The notes under the pieces are model-generated. The model was not told the DNA's origin. It was given only the letters and a program-made list of their open reading frames with translations, and did not search any database. Shown one piece after another: positions 48,520-59,934 of a DNA stretch of 64,000 bases. A program made the position numbers and the translations under genes. This stretch comes from Cheilinus undulatus (Eukaryota > Chordata > Actinopteri > Labriformes > Labridae): contig NC_054886.1 of assembly GCF_018320785.1 (NCBI RefSeq), positions 2,629,177 to 2,693,176 of the forward strand, written 5' to 3'. Every line of letters starts with the position of its first letter. Position 1 is the first letter of the stretch.

Positions 48520-50520
48520 TTGTTATATTTGTCTGATGAGGAGTGCAGTGCAGAAGTTCAATAACTAATTTTGGCTTATGACCAAAATGTCTGAAATCTG
48601 GCAATGTCCCCAAAATCCCATCCATCAATGACAAGCCATTCAACAGTTCAGTTAAACTTTTTGGCCACAGCCTCAAAGATGCAGCCACCATTCAGACATC
48701 CATGGAGGATCTGGAGACTTGGCTCAGCAACGGGCACAGGTCAGGACTGACCAGCAATCTGAAGTTGTGGATATACTAATAGGGCTAAACAATTTGAGAA
48801 AATAATCTAATTGCGATTTGTTTTTTACCCAATATTGTGATTGGCAATGAATTTGCGATTATTTAAGTTCCTCAAGTCATGTATTTTCCAACAAAAACGA
48901 TCAATAATTCATTCTAAACTATAAACAACACAATATTAGATTAAACTAGGGCTAAACAACTTTGAAAAAATATCTAATTGTGATGATTTTGTCTCATTTT
49001 GCAAATAGGATATGAACTGTTGTATTAAAGGGAAAGATCATTTTTACATAATGCCCATATTTAACAAGAAAAACATACAAAAATTAGAAAAATAGGATTT
49101 TTTGGTAAACTTTTCTAAAAAATATGCCACTAGAATGATTGCATGATATGTAATGCATAGCGTCTCTGCTGCAAAAAAAGGTTTTTAAACTGGTATTCTG
49201 ACACAAATTTCAGGTTAAAGGAATATGGCACTTTCTATGATTTGAAAATTGCAGCAGGTTATATTGCGATTTAATCTAATTTGCAAATAATTGTCCAGCC
49301 CTATATACTAATATGGCATCCTGCCCCAGATCCTTTGGCTGATAGTTGATGATGTACCTATCAAATAAGTAGATATGATGGAGGGAAAGCTCAGAATATA
49401 CCTCCACAGGTGGCTAGCTTTCCCATGAAGCATGAGCACTGTGTCTTTCTGAGGGAAGACTAACATCCTGGTAGTATCCTGTTCACAGCCACATGGGAGA
49501 GTCCAAGGTCATCCCACACCACAGAGGCAATACAGAGATTCCAAAAACCCCAAAGTCTAATTTCCTGGTACTGGAATTCACACAAGCTTAAAATGGAGTG
49601 GTGTCTGGAGACTGGAACGGCAAGGATGAGGCACAAGGCTATGGTTGGGTTAGTGGCAGTGGTCAATGATCAGGTGTGAGTACTTCTCTGATACCCCAGT
49701 AAGATAAAATGGGGGAAATGGGAGAACATTGTTTGTCCAGGAAGAGGTCAGAGCAGCAGGACAGCAGAACAAGAACATCAGGATGGAAAACATGAAGCTT
49801 CATGTGGCTTGGATGAGATGGGAGAGTACAATGCAGCGCAGGCTCACATGGAATGGCATCTGCCCATAGAGCATAATACTCCAATAATCCAAGCTCTTAA
49901 TGACAATTCTTACTAGCCCAGCAATCCTCCAGATTTTTTAGGCAAGTCCAGTACATGGTGTTATCTGCTCTGCTTGGAGAAAGAGACACAGAGTTCACCC
50001 TGAGCAGCTACCTGAAAGCCCTGAGGGATTGCTGCTATCATTTCTGCCATGGCCATGTGCTGAAGGAAGTTGCTGAGGTCTCATCACTCATCATGCCAGG
50101 GGATTATCAGTGTTCAGCACATATTGCAGCAACTTTATTGGCATTTTGTCTGAGGACAGCTTGTCCCAATAAATTTGACTATGCCCTCAGTACTGGGGAT
50201 TCCTGGAGGATTGCTGGAATCATGTGGAAAGGACTGAACCACTCAGTGGAAGAAGGCTGCAGAGCTTTCCAAGCCACAGTCTACAGAGTCTACATCCTGC
50301 AGAGCACTGGGGGCACTGAGGAGAACAACCATCCACTAAGAGGGCAGCAGAGCTTCCCAGACCACTCTGTTCACAGAGTCTACATCCTGCAGAGCACTGG
50401 GGTCACTGAGGAGAACAACCATCCACAAAGGAGGCTGCAGAGAAAGCCTCCATGTGGCTGTGGATGAATAGTATGATGGACTTCATCAGTGGTTGTGTTC
50501 ACTGGTGGCCATGTTCAATC
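48520..50520 (+). pseudogene. RLE-type LINE (R2/NeSL-like group), RT thumb to endonuclease, decayed
   Basis: Plus-strand landmarks in order: KPFNSSVKLFGHSLKDAATI, M-E-D-L-E-T-W-L-S (RT C-terminal region); Y-G-I-L-P-Q-I-L-W after the hAT insertion; R-M-R-H-K-A-M-V-G; YLKALRDCCYHFCHGHVLKE (relic of the zinc-knuckle and following 'CPKAL..GRY..RHD.VLK' stretch); E-E-G-C-R-A-F; and finally TKEAAEKASMWLW near the C-terminus. This order matches a teleost LINE family with a CCHC motif and restriction-like endonuclease. The 170-codon frame 49955-50467 is part of it, with a ~90-base direct duplication (TCTACATCCTGCAGAGCACT) near its end. Many stops. Confidence 0.65.
48780..49303. mobile_element. hAT MITE nested in the LINE relic, 524 bp
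   Basis: Ends TAGGGCTAAACAATTT and (reverse) TAGGGCTGGACAATTA, flanked by the perfect 8-bp duplication TATACTAA (48772-48779 and 49304-49311). The interior contains TAATTGCGATT and TTGCGATTTAATCTAA motifs. It splits the LINE frame between WIY and YGILP. Confidence 0.9.
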
Positions 50521-52379
50521 ATTTTTAACCACACTAAACATTCAGCGATGATCATTCCTTTGATGCAAAAAATGATTTAATCTCAAAGTACTTAGGTTCA
50601 TCATCCACAGCAAGAGGGAGTCCAGGCACAGCTCATAGCAGAGTCTAGCAATGTCTCCCAAATGCTCAGACTGCCCCACTAATCCATCCCATTTCATGCC
50701 ATATTTAAAAAATATCTGAAAATATTCCATTTTAGCCTTAAATTGACCAACTGTAGAAAACCATATTTAAACAATCTAAGTTTGATTGGTTGGCTGGGAG
50801 CTCTCCTCTCCCTGCTGTGGGAATACTTGGTTCAAGATATTTTACCACTGCTTGCAGTGACCCAGTCTTCAATCTCACTTGCCATTTATTGCTATAGTCA
50901 GACCAGCACTGACCAGCTGTTAGTGGTCAGTAGTACATGACGTCCTGCCTATTAGCCAGTGCTTCAGAAGACACAGCTAGCATGTTTGTGTTGAAAAGTA
51001 ACTGGCTCTCAGCATCCACACTGACTCTGCACTTTTGAGGAGTGCCTGTTTTATTTGCTGAGGTTTTAATATAAGCCATTTTTTCTTTTGATCTTCAAAT
51101 CAAATCTCACCATCTTCTCTGCATTTTATCTGTTGTTGTTTTTCTAACCAGCATTAACTTTCATAATTAAACTCTAGATCAGAGTGAACTAAAAGCCTAG
51201 TTCATGCTGGACACGGTACTCATACGCCCAGCTGAGATCATCTGATGACCAACTAATCCCAATTCTCCCCTCCCAGCCAATCTCAGTTCTTTCTCTACAC
51301 TCAATATTGTGTGGAGTCCTTTAAGACCTGCTGGAGCACTGGTGCTCCCATTGCATATCTGTCTTTAACTGCGGTTAGAATTGCAACTAAATGAGACAGA
51401 GCAGTAATTCTTTTTGCATGTAAAACCAGAGGAGTTGCAATGTCATATCAGACATTCAGTGTGTCCCACAGTACTGTTTCCTTTCAGAAATATCCTTCTT
51501 TCTTTTGCAGAAATGTAGTTAAAAGGACACACATCTAAAACAATATGCTAGAATATATTTCCGACCGCTGCCTTTTTCAACACCTCCTACTTTACATGTA
51601 TATGATGGCGAATGATGACATTTTGTCTGCACGAACCTATCAAGTTGTTTTCTTGCAGGTCACAAGTTGCACTTGTTATTGTTTCATCATGGCCTTCTGC
51701 AAACACATGTATGCTCAAAAGTCTCTGGCACACTTAGAGATTTGATTGCACTACTGTAAATAGTTTAGTTATTATAAACATGCTGTCTTTTTGCAAATTG
51801 AGCACAGTTTCATTTTATTTTTGTTTTTGCGTTCTATGGTAGGTCAAAAAGGGTTAGATATGACGTACTTTCCGTTAATTCCTGTTTGCATTGATGCTGA
51901 TGCACCACACTGCTGCTGGTAAAACTTAACCTCCTCCACCCCAGCCTCTTCCTTTATAGCATAAACATGCTACTATGGATTCATTGCTCTTTAAATAATT
52001 TAATGCATTAACATAAATGTATCTATCCATATGGAGGTTTCTTGCCATGTTCCCTGGAAAGTTCAAGCATGCTGCTTGATGAACACATGGAGCATTTTTT
52101 CAGCAGAGCCTTCTCTACTGATGGAACCGTATTTCCATTCTGCAATAAAATGGAAAATGTATGACAAGAGGATTCCTGACTGAATTGTAGTTCAATAAAT
52201 TCTTATTTCCCTCTCCATTAATTCCTCTAATTCCATGGTACTGGATTCCATTTTTTTTTCTTGCAGTCACTCTGCTTTATGTCCAATCTTTCTAGTAATT
52301 ATCAGTAAAACATGCAAACCTTGATATAAATACTACTGCCTCAACAGCCTTTGGGCGTGCTGTCATAAACACAGGTAGG
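50521..52379. other. Interior of the 5.7-kb element, unassigned
   Basis: No protein family recognised on either strand. Open frames are below 70 codons. The transposase expected for an autonomous relative is not here. Confidence 0.4.
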
Positions 52380-53747
52380 TCTCTCAGGTAGAGCACCGCT
52401 TTCCAGTAACATGAACAATTGAAAAACTGGCTTGGACAATTAATTACAGTAATTATCTTAACTCTTAGAATAAAAATATATACTGATGGTAAAATGACAA
52501 CTTAAATAGTCAGTAATTATTCCATCTTGTCCTGCTGTTTGTCTATTTGGATGTTGAACACTGAGAACAGTGTAAACCAGAGTCACATCACTTGTTTGTG
52601 TTCACACACCTGACCATATAAACTGATTCTGATTCCCTCAGCTGCTACTGCTAGCAGTCAGACACACTTCTCTAACAAGAAACAATCAGAAAATGAATGT
52701 TCAAACAGAAATACTGAGAGTAATGTGTCCTTACAGAATCACTGTGGGACTTAGTGAATTATTCTTTATGTTAATACAATAATTCTCTGTTTATTGTTTT
52801 ATTTTTTGTTATTTTCAGTTTTTTATGAAACAAGGAAAATACATTTTGTTTTTAAAATACAAAATTACCCAAACCAAAGTATACTGGTACAAATGACACT
52901 GATTTCTCTCAGCTGTCTCACATACCAATCACCATCTACCTGGACTAGGAGCAGATATTTGTGAGAATTGCGCCTGGTATTGGTCCACTTTATGGCTCAC
53001 AATAACAGCTCACAATGAAATAATATGGTTGTAAGATGCATTTCCTGAATCCTTATATCCATGTGAATAGTCCAGTGTCTGAGTTTTGTGTCCATGATGT
53101 TCCTAGTTGTCACAGAGCTAAAAGATAGAAAACAATTTAGGCGAAAATTGTGAAAAAAATGTGTATCAATGACTGTTTGAAAAGCTGCTGTTACCTCATT
53201 ATTTGTCAGAAAGAATTAAAATTGTGTTTAAATGAAAGCTTAGAGTGTCCCCTTTAAAATGATACCAAACACAATATCACAAAACATTGACAAATGTCCT
53301 TAACATGAACCTAAAGCAGAATATACACCAGCATCAAAATGGCAATTTTCAGTAAGAGGTAGATGACTTCATCAGCTGATAACTATGACTCAGCTACCAC
53401 TGAGCAAAGGTTATCACACCAAAATATAAACTAGAGACATGGACCTTTTCAAAAATTATTGCAAACCTTTGCCACCTTGAGTGGTACCGATACCTCAAAT
53501 TTTGGGGTCTGGCCCATGGACTATTTGCATTACTGCGGAGGAGAGTTGTCACAATAGCAGTGTTTTCAATATCAAACTGATACACTTGTTAATACCACTG
53601 CAACAAAAATGGCCTCCTGGTAGGAGTCAGTGATATAGGTAAAAAACTGATTCACATTTTTTTCCTTCATGACCAAAACATCCACAGATTTCATTTTCCT
53701 GAGATCAGTTGGCATAGTAACATGAAAATGTTTGTTTTTGGAATTAA

Positions 53748-55639
53748 GGGCGCTTTCACATTAGGCCCATTTGATTCAAACCGCACCGCGATTCCCCCCC
53801 CTCCCTAAGCATGCTTTCACACTAGCGATATCGAACTGTACCCTGGCACTAGGCTTGTTCGGTATACCGGTACTAAATTGGTACCGGGGTACTGAGGCAT
53901 TTAAAACGGTACTATACTTGGATGAGTCCGGTACTTTTTTTTTAACGTTGCCGCGTGATGTCACCGCATTGTAATTATTATTTTTAAAAACATTAATAAC
54001 TTTTGAACCATACGTGACAGTCGCTCACCATTTTTTTCCCATGAAAGCTGATGGTTTTGCCGTTCATTTGCTACCTTGGACGTCCTTGTAGCTCTCAAGG
54101 ACGCCGTTCTAACAAGCCTGGAACTTCGGTGACTTTTCAGGGTCTTTAAAGATTAAATCCACTGCATTGGAGCTGATTATAAATGCTGTTTTACCCATTT
54201 TTAATCCATTTTCGATTGTGTTTTGATTATCTTTCGCGGGTGCCGCCATCTTTGTTTTGGACAGTGAGGTCATTTTGTCATGCAAAGCATCTTGGGAGGA
54301 TTTTCAACCAATCAGAAGGTGGTGCTTCTCTCATGTCATCCTGTCTGTAACTGCGCCTGCCCAAACACTTCGACTTCCATTTGGAGATGGACTACAGAGC
54401 AGATAGGGCATTACAGAGAAAGAAAAAGGCGTTCAATGATGGCAAACACAAAAACATGAACAGGGTGCAAGCACTGGAGTATCTGTCACTGCAAAAAAAC
54501 GCATGGACATTTTTTGTATTTATGTAAATATCTTGAAAACCTGTGGTCACAGAATGTTACTTTTTTCACTTTTTTGTCCCCAAAACATGAAACCAGGCGA
54601 GAGAAATTTGTCAAAAATGGCTCAGGGCCCAGAGGGTTAAATAGCCTATTTATATTATTTTATTTTATATTATTATATTATATTTATATTCTCACAGTGA
54701 TTTTTAAACTTTTTGCCATACATGTAGACATGCTGATTTACGATAAATTTAAAGTGGTCCCTTAATTTTTTTTCCTGAGCTGTAAATGCACACATGCATG
54801 ATGCATTAGAAAAGCCTGCCTTTGTGGTACTTTATTTCATTTACTTATGCATAGTTATAGTTCTAAGATTTTCTGGAAAAATAAAGTCAATAATGACATT
54901 TTTTGTGTTCTCTTTTTATTTGGAAAAGTATCGAAAAGTATCGAAATACATGTTGGTACCGGTATCGATTCCAAAATGTTGGTATCTTGACAACACTACC
55001 TGGCACACTTATGTATTTACTTGCTCTGAAACAGCAGGTGGCGGTATGCACGTAGCTGGTTTACAACCCTGCAAAGGAGGAGAAAGAAGAAGAAGATTGT
55101 TTTTGTTTTGACCTGGCAAAAAGCCCATCCTACATCCATGGATGATTAAAATCACTTTTAAGATACCAGCAACTTCAGTCTTCGTATTTGCACATCTATG
55201 TGCAGCTTAGAGGATTAAATGGGCTCGCGCTGCACAGATACATCGGCTTTTGAGGTGACAGGAGACTTTTATTGCCTTTGCACATCCTCTCACTGACTCC
55301 AGCCAGTGTTCATCTGTAAGGTGAGTCACAACAGACCGTTTATTGACTGGATTTTCATGATTTCTGCCCTTTCTGGAGGAAAAATGTGAACAAACTGCCA
55401 CGCTGTTTAAAGAAGTTTAGCTGTAAGGATGATGTCATTAAGCTGATACAACGCTCTGTCACGTATCCGAGCGCGGTTGCATTTACATTTCATCCGAACC
55501 GTGCCAGAGTCCACTTGAATTGCGCCCGAGACCACCTCCCCAAGTGGGCCTGCATTTGTATTCACACTACCAAAATGTACCGGACTTTGGGCTCAAGTGC
55601 ACTCGGATCCGGGACCGGGCCCCTAGTGTGAAAGCACCC
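53748..55639. mobile_element. Harbinger-like element, 1.9 kb, in copy C intron
   Basis: Ends GGGCGCTTTCACATTAGGCC and (reverse) GGGTGCTTTCACACTAGGGG; TAA occurs on both sides, with the empty site in copy B reading GGAATTCAAACAACTG. Subterminal sequences (AACCGCACCGCGATT / CGGACTTTGGGCTCAAG) are typical of the teleost family whose ends read GTGCTTTCACACTAG. It contains a nested hAT and, at 55025-55096, a tail ending AAGAAGAAGAAG like that of the I-type LINE. Confidence 0.75.
53850..54998. mobile_element. hAT-like element nested in the Harbinger element, 1.15 kb
   Basis: Ends TAGGCTTGTTCGGTATACCGG and (reverse) TAGTGTTGTCAAGATACC; a perfect 8-bp duplication CCTGGCAC lies at 53842-53849 and 54999-55006. 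GGTACCGGTATCGATT-type motifs at both ends are characteristic of a common teleost hAT MITE. No transposase. Confidence 0.88.
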
Positions 55640-55850
55640 TAAAACAACTGTAGAAGACTGGACTACTAAACTACTACAAGACAAAAGCTCAGTTACAGTT
55701 AGAGGAAACTACAATAAATAACTATGTCTAACCTTCCAGGACATCCAAACCTTTCTCACTGGAGCCAGAAAATCAGCTGCTCAACTCCATCACATTGTCA
55801 GAAAGGAAAAAGTCAAACTTTAAATGTGCTGAGTGTAAATTCATTCCTAC

Positions 55851-55868
55851 CTTGAGTGGGGGAGTCAT
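55851..55868 (-). pseudogene. Zinc-finger copy C, first coding exon (MTPPLK)
   Basis: ATG ACT CCC CCA CTC AAG then GTAGGAATG. One synonymous difference from A and B. Its intron extends 8.1 kb to 47730 because two large transposons are inserted. Confidence 0.65.
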
Positions 55869-56130
55869 CTTTCTTCCTCAGACAGCTGCCCTGAAGTCAG
55901 ATTCAATGATGGACGGCGTTCCTCTCCACAAGTGTCTGGTCTCAGCACTGAGCTGAGGACAAACAGAGACACATTATCAGACAGCAGCTCCTAAAGTGTC
56001 CACGGTCTGCAGAAGCCCGCTGCCTCATTCTTACAAACTTCTAGAAAGGTGTCATAGTGGTGGCTCCATTCAGAAAGAAAGGAACAGTAGTTTTTATCTC
56101 AGAGAGGAGGTGGGCTGAAAAATAACACCT
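55869..56130 (-). promoter_or_regulatory. Promoter/5' UTR block of zinc-finger copy C
   Basis: Same conserved block as A and B; the 23-bp minisatellite begins about 20 bases further upstream at 56147. If C is still transcribed, its promoter sits directly beside a 3.7-kb tandem array. Confidence 0.6.
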
Positions 56131-56146
56131 GGCATGACTCATGCTA

Positions 56147-59100
56147 ACAGGCCTATATTTACAGGCACAACAGGCCTATATTTACAGCCAAAACAGGCCT
56201 ATTTCTACAGCCAAAACAGGCCTATATTTACAGCCAAAACAAGCTTATATTTACAGCCAAAACAAGCCTATATTTACAGCCAAAACAAGCCTATATTTAC
56301 AGCCAAAACAAGCTTATATTTACAGCCAAAACAAGCCTATATTTACAGCCAAAACAAGCTTATATTTACAGCCAAAACAAGCCTATATTTACAGCTAAAA
56401 CAAGCTTATATTTACAGCCAAAACAAGCTTATATTTACAGCTAAAACAAGCTTATATTTACAGCCAAAACAAGCTTATATTTACAGCCAAAACAAGCCTA
56501 TATTTACAGCTAAAACAAGCCTATATTTACAGCCAAAACAAGCCTATATTTACAGCCAAAACAAGCCTATATTTACAGCCAAAACAAGCCTATATTTACA
56601 GCCAAAACAAGCCTATATTTACAGCCAAAACAAGCCTATATTTACAGCCAAAACAAGCCTATATTTACAGCCAAAACAAGCCTATATTTACAGCCAAAAC
56701 AAGCCTATATTTACAGCCAAAACAAGCCTATATTTACAGCCAAAACAAGCCTATATTTACAGCCAAAACAAGCCTATATTTACAGCTAAAACAAGCTTAT
56801 ATTTACAGCCAAAACAAGCTTATATTTACAGCCAAAACAAGCCTATATTTACAGCCAAAACAAGCTTATATTTACAGCCAAAACAAGCTTATATTTACAG
56901 CCAAAACAAGCCTATATTTACAGCCAAAACAAGCCAATATTTACAGCCAAAACAGGTCTATATTTACAGCCAAAACAAGCCTATATTTACAGCCAAAACA
57001 AGCCTATATTTACAGCCAAAACAGGCCTATATTTACAGCTAAAACAAGCCTATATTTACAGCCAAAACAAGCCTATATTTACAGCCAAAACAAGCCTATA
57101 TTTACAGCCAAAACAAGCCTATATTTACAGCTAAAACAAGCCTATATTTACAGCCAAAACAAGCCTATATTTACAGCCAAAACAAGCCTATATTTACAGC
57201 CAAAACAAGCCTATATTTACAGCCAAAACAAGCCTATATTTACAGCCAAAACAAGCCTATATTTACAGCTAAAACAAGCCTATATTTACAGCCAAAACAA
57301 GCCTATATTTACAGCCAAAACAAGCCTATATTTACAGCCAAAACAGGCCTATATTTACAGCCAAAACAAGCCTATATTTACAGCCAAAACAAGCCTATAT
57401 TTACAGCCAAAACAGGCCTATATTTACAGCCAAAACAAGCCTATATTTACAGCCAAAACAAGCCTATATTTACAGCCAAAACAGGCCTATATTTACAGCC
57501 AAAACAAGCCTATATTTACAGCCAAAACAAGCCTATATTTACAGCCAAAACAAGCCTATATTTACAGCCAAAACAAGCCTATATTTACAGCCAAAACAGG
57601 CCTATATTTACAGCTAAAACAAGCCTATATTTACAGCTAAAACAAGCTTATATTTACAGCCAAAACAAGCCTATATTTACAGCTAAAACAAGCTTATATT
57701 TACAGCCAAAACAAGCCTATATTTACAGCCAAAACAAGCCTATATTTACAGCCAAAACAGGCCTATATCTACAGCCAAAACAAGCCTATATCTACAGCCA
57801 AAACAAGCCTATACTTACAGCCAAAACAAGCCTATATCTACAGCCAAAACAAGCCTATACTTACAGCCAAAACAGGCCTATATCTACAGCCAAAACAGGC
57901 CTATATTTAGAGCCAAAATAAGCCTATATTTACAGCCAAAACAAGCCTATATTTACAGCCAAAACAAGCCTATATTTACAGCCAAAACAGGCCTATATTT
58001 ACAGCCAAAACAGGCCTATATCTACAGCCAAAACAAGCCTATATCTACAGCCAAAACAAGCCTATATTTACAGCCAAAACAAGCCTATATCTACAGCCAA
58101 AACAAGCCTATATTTACAGCCAAAACAGGCCTATATCTACAGCCAAAACAAGCCTATATCTACAGCCAAAACAAGCCTATATTTACAGCCAAAACAGGCC
58201 TATATCTACAGCCAAAACAGGCCTATATTTACAGCCAAGACAGGCCTATTTCTACAGCCAAAACAGGCCTATATTTACAGCCAAAACAGGCCTATATTTA
58301 CAGCCAAAACAAGCCTATATTTACAGCCAAAACAAGCCTATATTTACAGCCAAAACAGGCCTATATTTAGAGCCAAAACAAGCCTATATTTACAGCCAAA
58401 ACAGGCCTATATCTACAGCCAAAACAAGCCTATATCTACAGCCAAAACAAGCCTATACTTACAGCCAAAACAGGCCTATATCTACAGCCAAAACAGGCTT
58501 ATATTTACAGCCAAAACAGGCCTATATTTACAGCCAAAACAAGCCTATATTTACAGCCAAAACAAGCCTATATTTACAGCCAAAACAGGCCTATATTTAC
58601 AGCCAAAACAAGCCTATATTTACAGCCAAAACAGGCCTATATCTACAGCCAAAACAAGCCTATATCTACAGCCAAAACAAGCCTATACTTACAGCCAAAA
58701 CAGGCCTATATCTACAGCCAAAACAGGCCTATATCTACAGCCAAAACAAGCCTATATCTACAGCCAAAACAAGCCTATACTTACAGCCAAAACAGGCCTA
58801 TATCTACAGCCAAAACAGGCCTATATTTACAGCCAAAACAGGCCTATATCTACAGCCAAAACAAGCCTATATTTACAGCGAAAACAGGCCTATATTTACA
58901 GCCAAAACAGGCCTATATTTACAGCCAAAACAGGCCTATATCTACAGCCAAAACAAGCCTATATCTACAGCCAAAACAAGCCTATATTTACAGCCAAAAC
59001 AGGCCTATATCTACAGCCAAAACAAGCCTATATTTACAGCCAAAACAGGCCTATATCTACAGCCAAAACAGGCCTATATTTACAGCCAAAACAGGCCTAT

Positions 59101-59864
59101 ATTTACAGCCAAAACAAGCCTATATTTACAGCCAAAACAGGCCTATATTTACAGCCAAAACAGGCCTATATTTACAGCCAAAACAGGCCTATATTTACAG
59201 CCAAAACAGGCCTATATTTACAGCCAAAACAAGCCTATATCTACAGCCAAAACAAGCCTATATTTACAGCCAAAACAAGCCTATATTTACAGCCAAAACA
59301 GGCCTATATTTACAGCCAAAACAGGCCTATATTTACAGCCAAAACAGGCCTATATTTACAGCCAAAACAAGCCTATATCTACAGCCAAAACAAGCCTATA
59401 TTTACAGCCAAAACAAGCCTATATCTACAGCCAAAACAGGCCTATATTTACAGCCAAAACAGGCCTATATCTACAGCCAAAACAAGCCTATATCTACAGC
59501 CAAAACAAGCCTATACTTACAGCCAAAACAGGCCTATATCTACAGCCAAAACAGGCCTATATTTACAGCCAAAACAAGCCTATATCTACAGCCAAAACAA
59601 GCCTATACTTACAGCCAAAACAGGCCTATATCTACAGCCAAAACAAGCCTATATCTACAGCCAAAACAAGCCTATACTTACAGCCAAAACAGGCCTATAT
59701 TTACAGCCAAAACAAGCCTATATTTACAGCCAAAACAGGCCTATATTTACAGCCAAAACAAGCCTATATTTACAGCCAAAACAGGCCTATATTTACAGCC
59801 AAAACAGGCCTATATTTACAGCCAAAACAAGCCTATATTTACAGCCAAAACAGGCCTATATTTA
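56147..59864. repeat. 23-bp minisatellite, about 161 copies, with higher-order structure
   Basis: The unit is CAAGCCTATATTTACAGCCAAAA with exact 23-base phase throughout 3.7 kb. Main variants are CAGGCC or CAAGCT at the start, TATATCT or TATACTT in the middle, and GCTAAAA. The first ~1.6 kb is mostly the plain form with HindIII-like AAGCTT variants; from about 57766 on, TATATCT and TATACTT types are interspersed. The trimer [G-type TATATCT][A-type TATATCT][A-type TATACTT] recurs at least six times, a 69-bp higher-order unit. No spacers, so it is not a CRISPR. Reverse-complement remnants lie at 28381-28448 and 30058-30150. Confidence 0.97.
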
Positions 59865-59934
59865 AATTTATTTCACGTTCCCGCACTTGTGCTACTTCAT
59901 TTGCTTGTCCCATGCCTCGTCCTTCAGTGCCAGG

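Larger units (their letters stand above)
47791..53523. mobile_element. 5.73-kb element with long TIRs and TTT target duplication, unclassified
   Basis: Inserted in the intron of zinc-finger copy C; copies A and B carry the empty site (GCTTTGCATTACTG). Both ends are TAGTCCATGGGCCAGACCCC and the first ~65 bases are identical between ends; TTT flanks each side (47788-47790, 53524-53526). The left arm pairs for about 455 bases (to 48245) with the right arm (52380-53523), except for a ~690-base block present only in the right arm (about 52601-53290). No DDE transposase frame is seen inside. The interior holds a LINE relic, a hAT MITE and unassigned sequence. A 3-bp target duplication is compatible with several DNA-transposon superfamilies. 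The non-autonomous status is inferred. Confidence 0.8.

Noticed and set aside
49955-50467. 170-codon gene inside the 5.7-kb element
   Set aside because: Its residues line up with the zinc-knuckle and endonuclease part of a decayed LINE, with the LINE also readable upstream and downstream in other frames.
56134-57042. 302-codon frame with a 23-residue repeat (LYLQPKQAY type)
   Set aside because: It is a translation of the 23-bp minisatellite; 23 x 3 = 69 bases gives a 23-aa period automatically. There is no promoter, start context or composition to support a protein.
56147-59864. CRISPR-like array
   Set aside because: Units are contiguous without spacers and the genome is eukaryotic.
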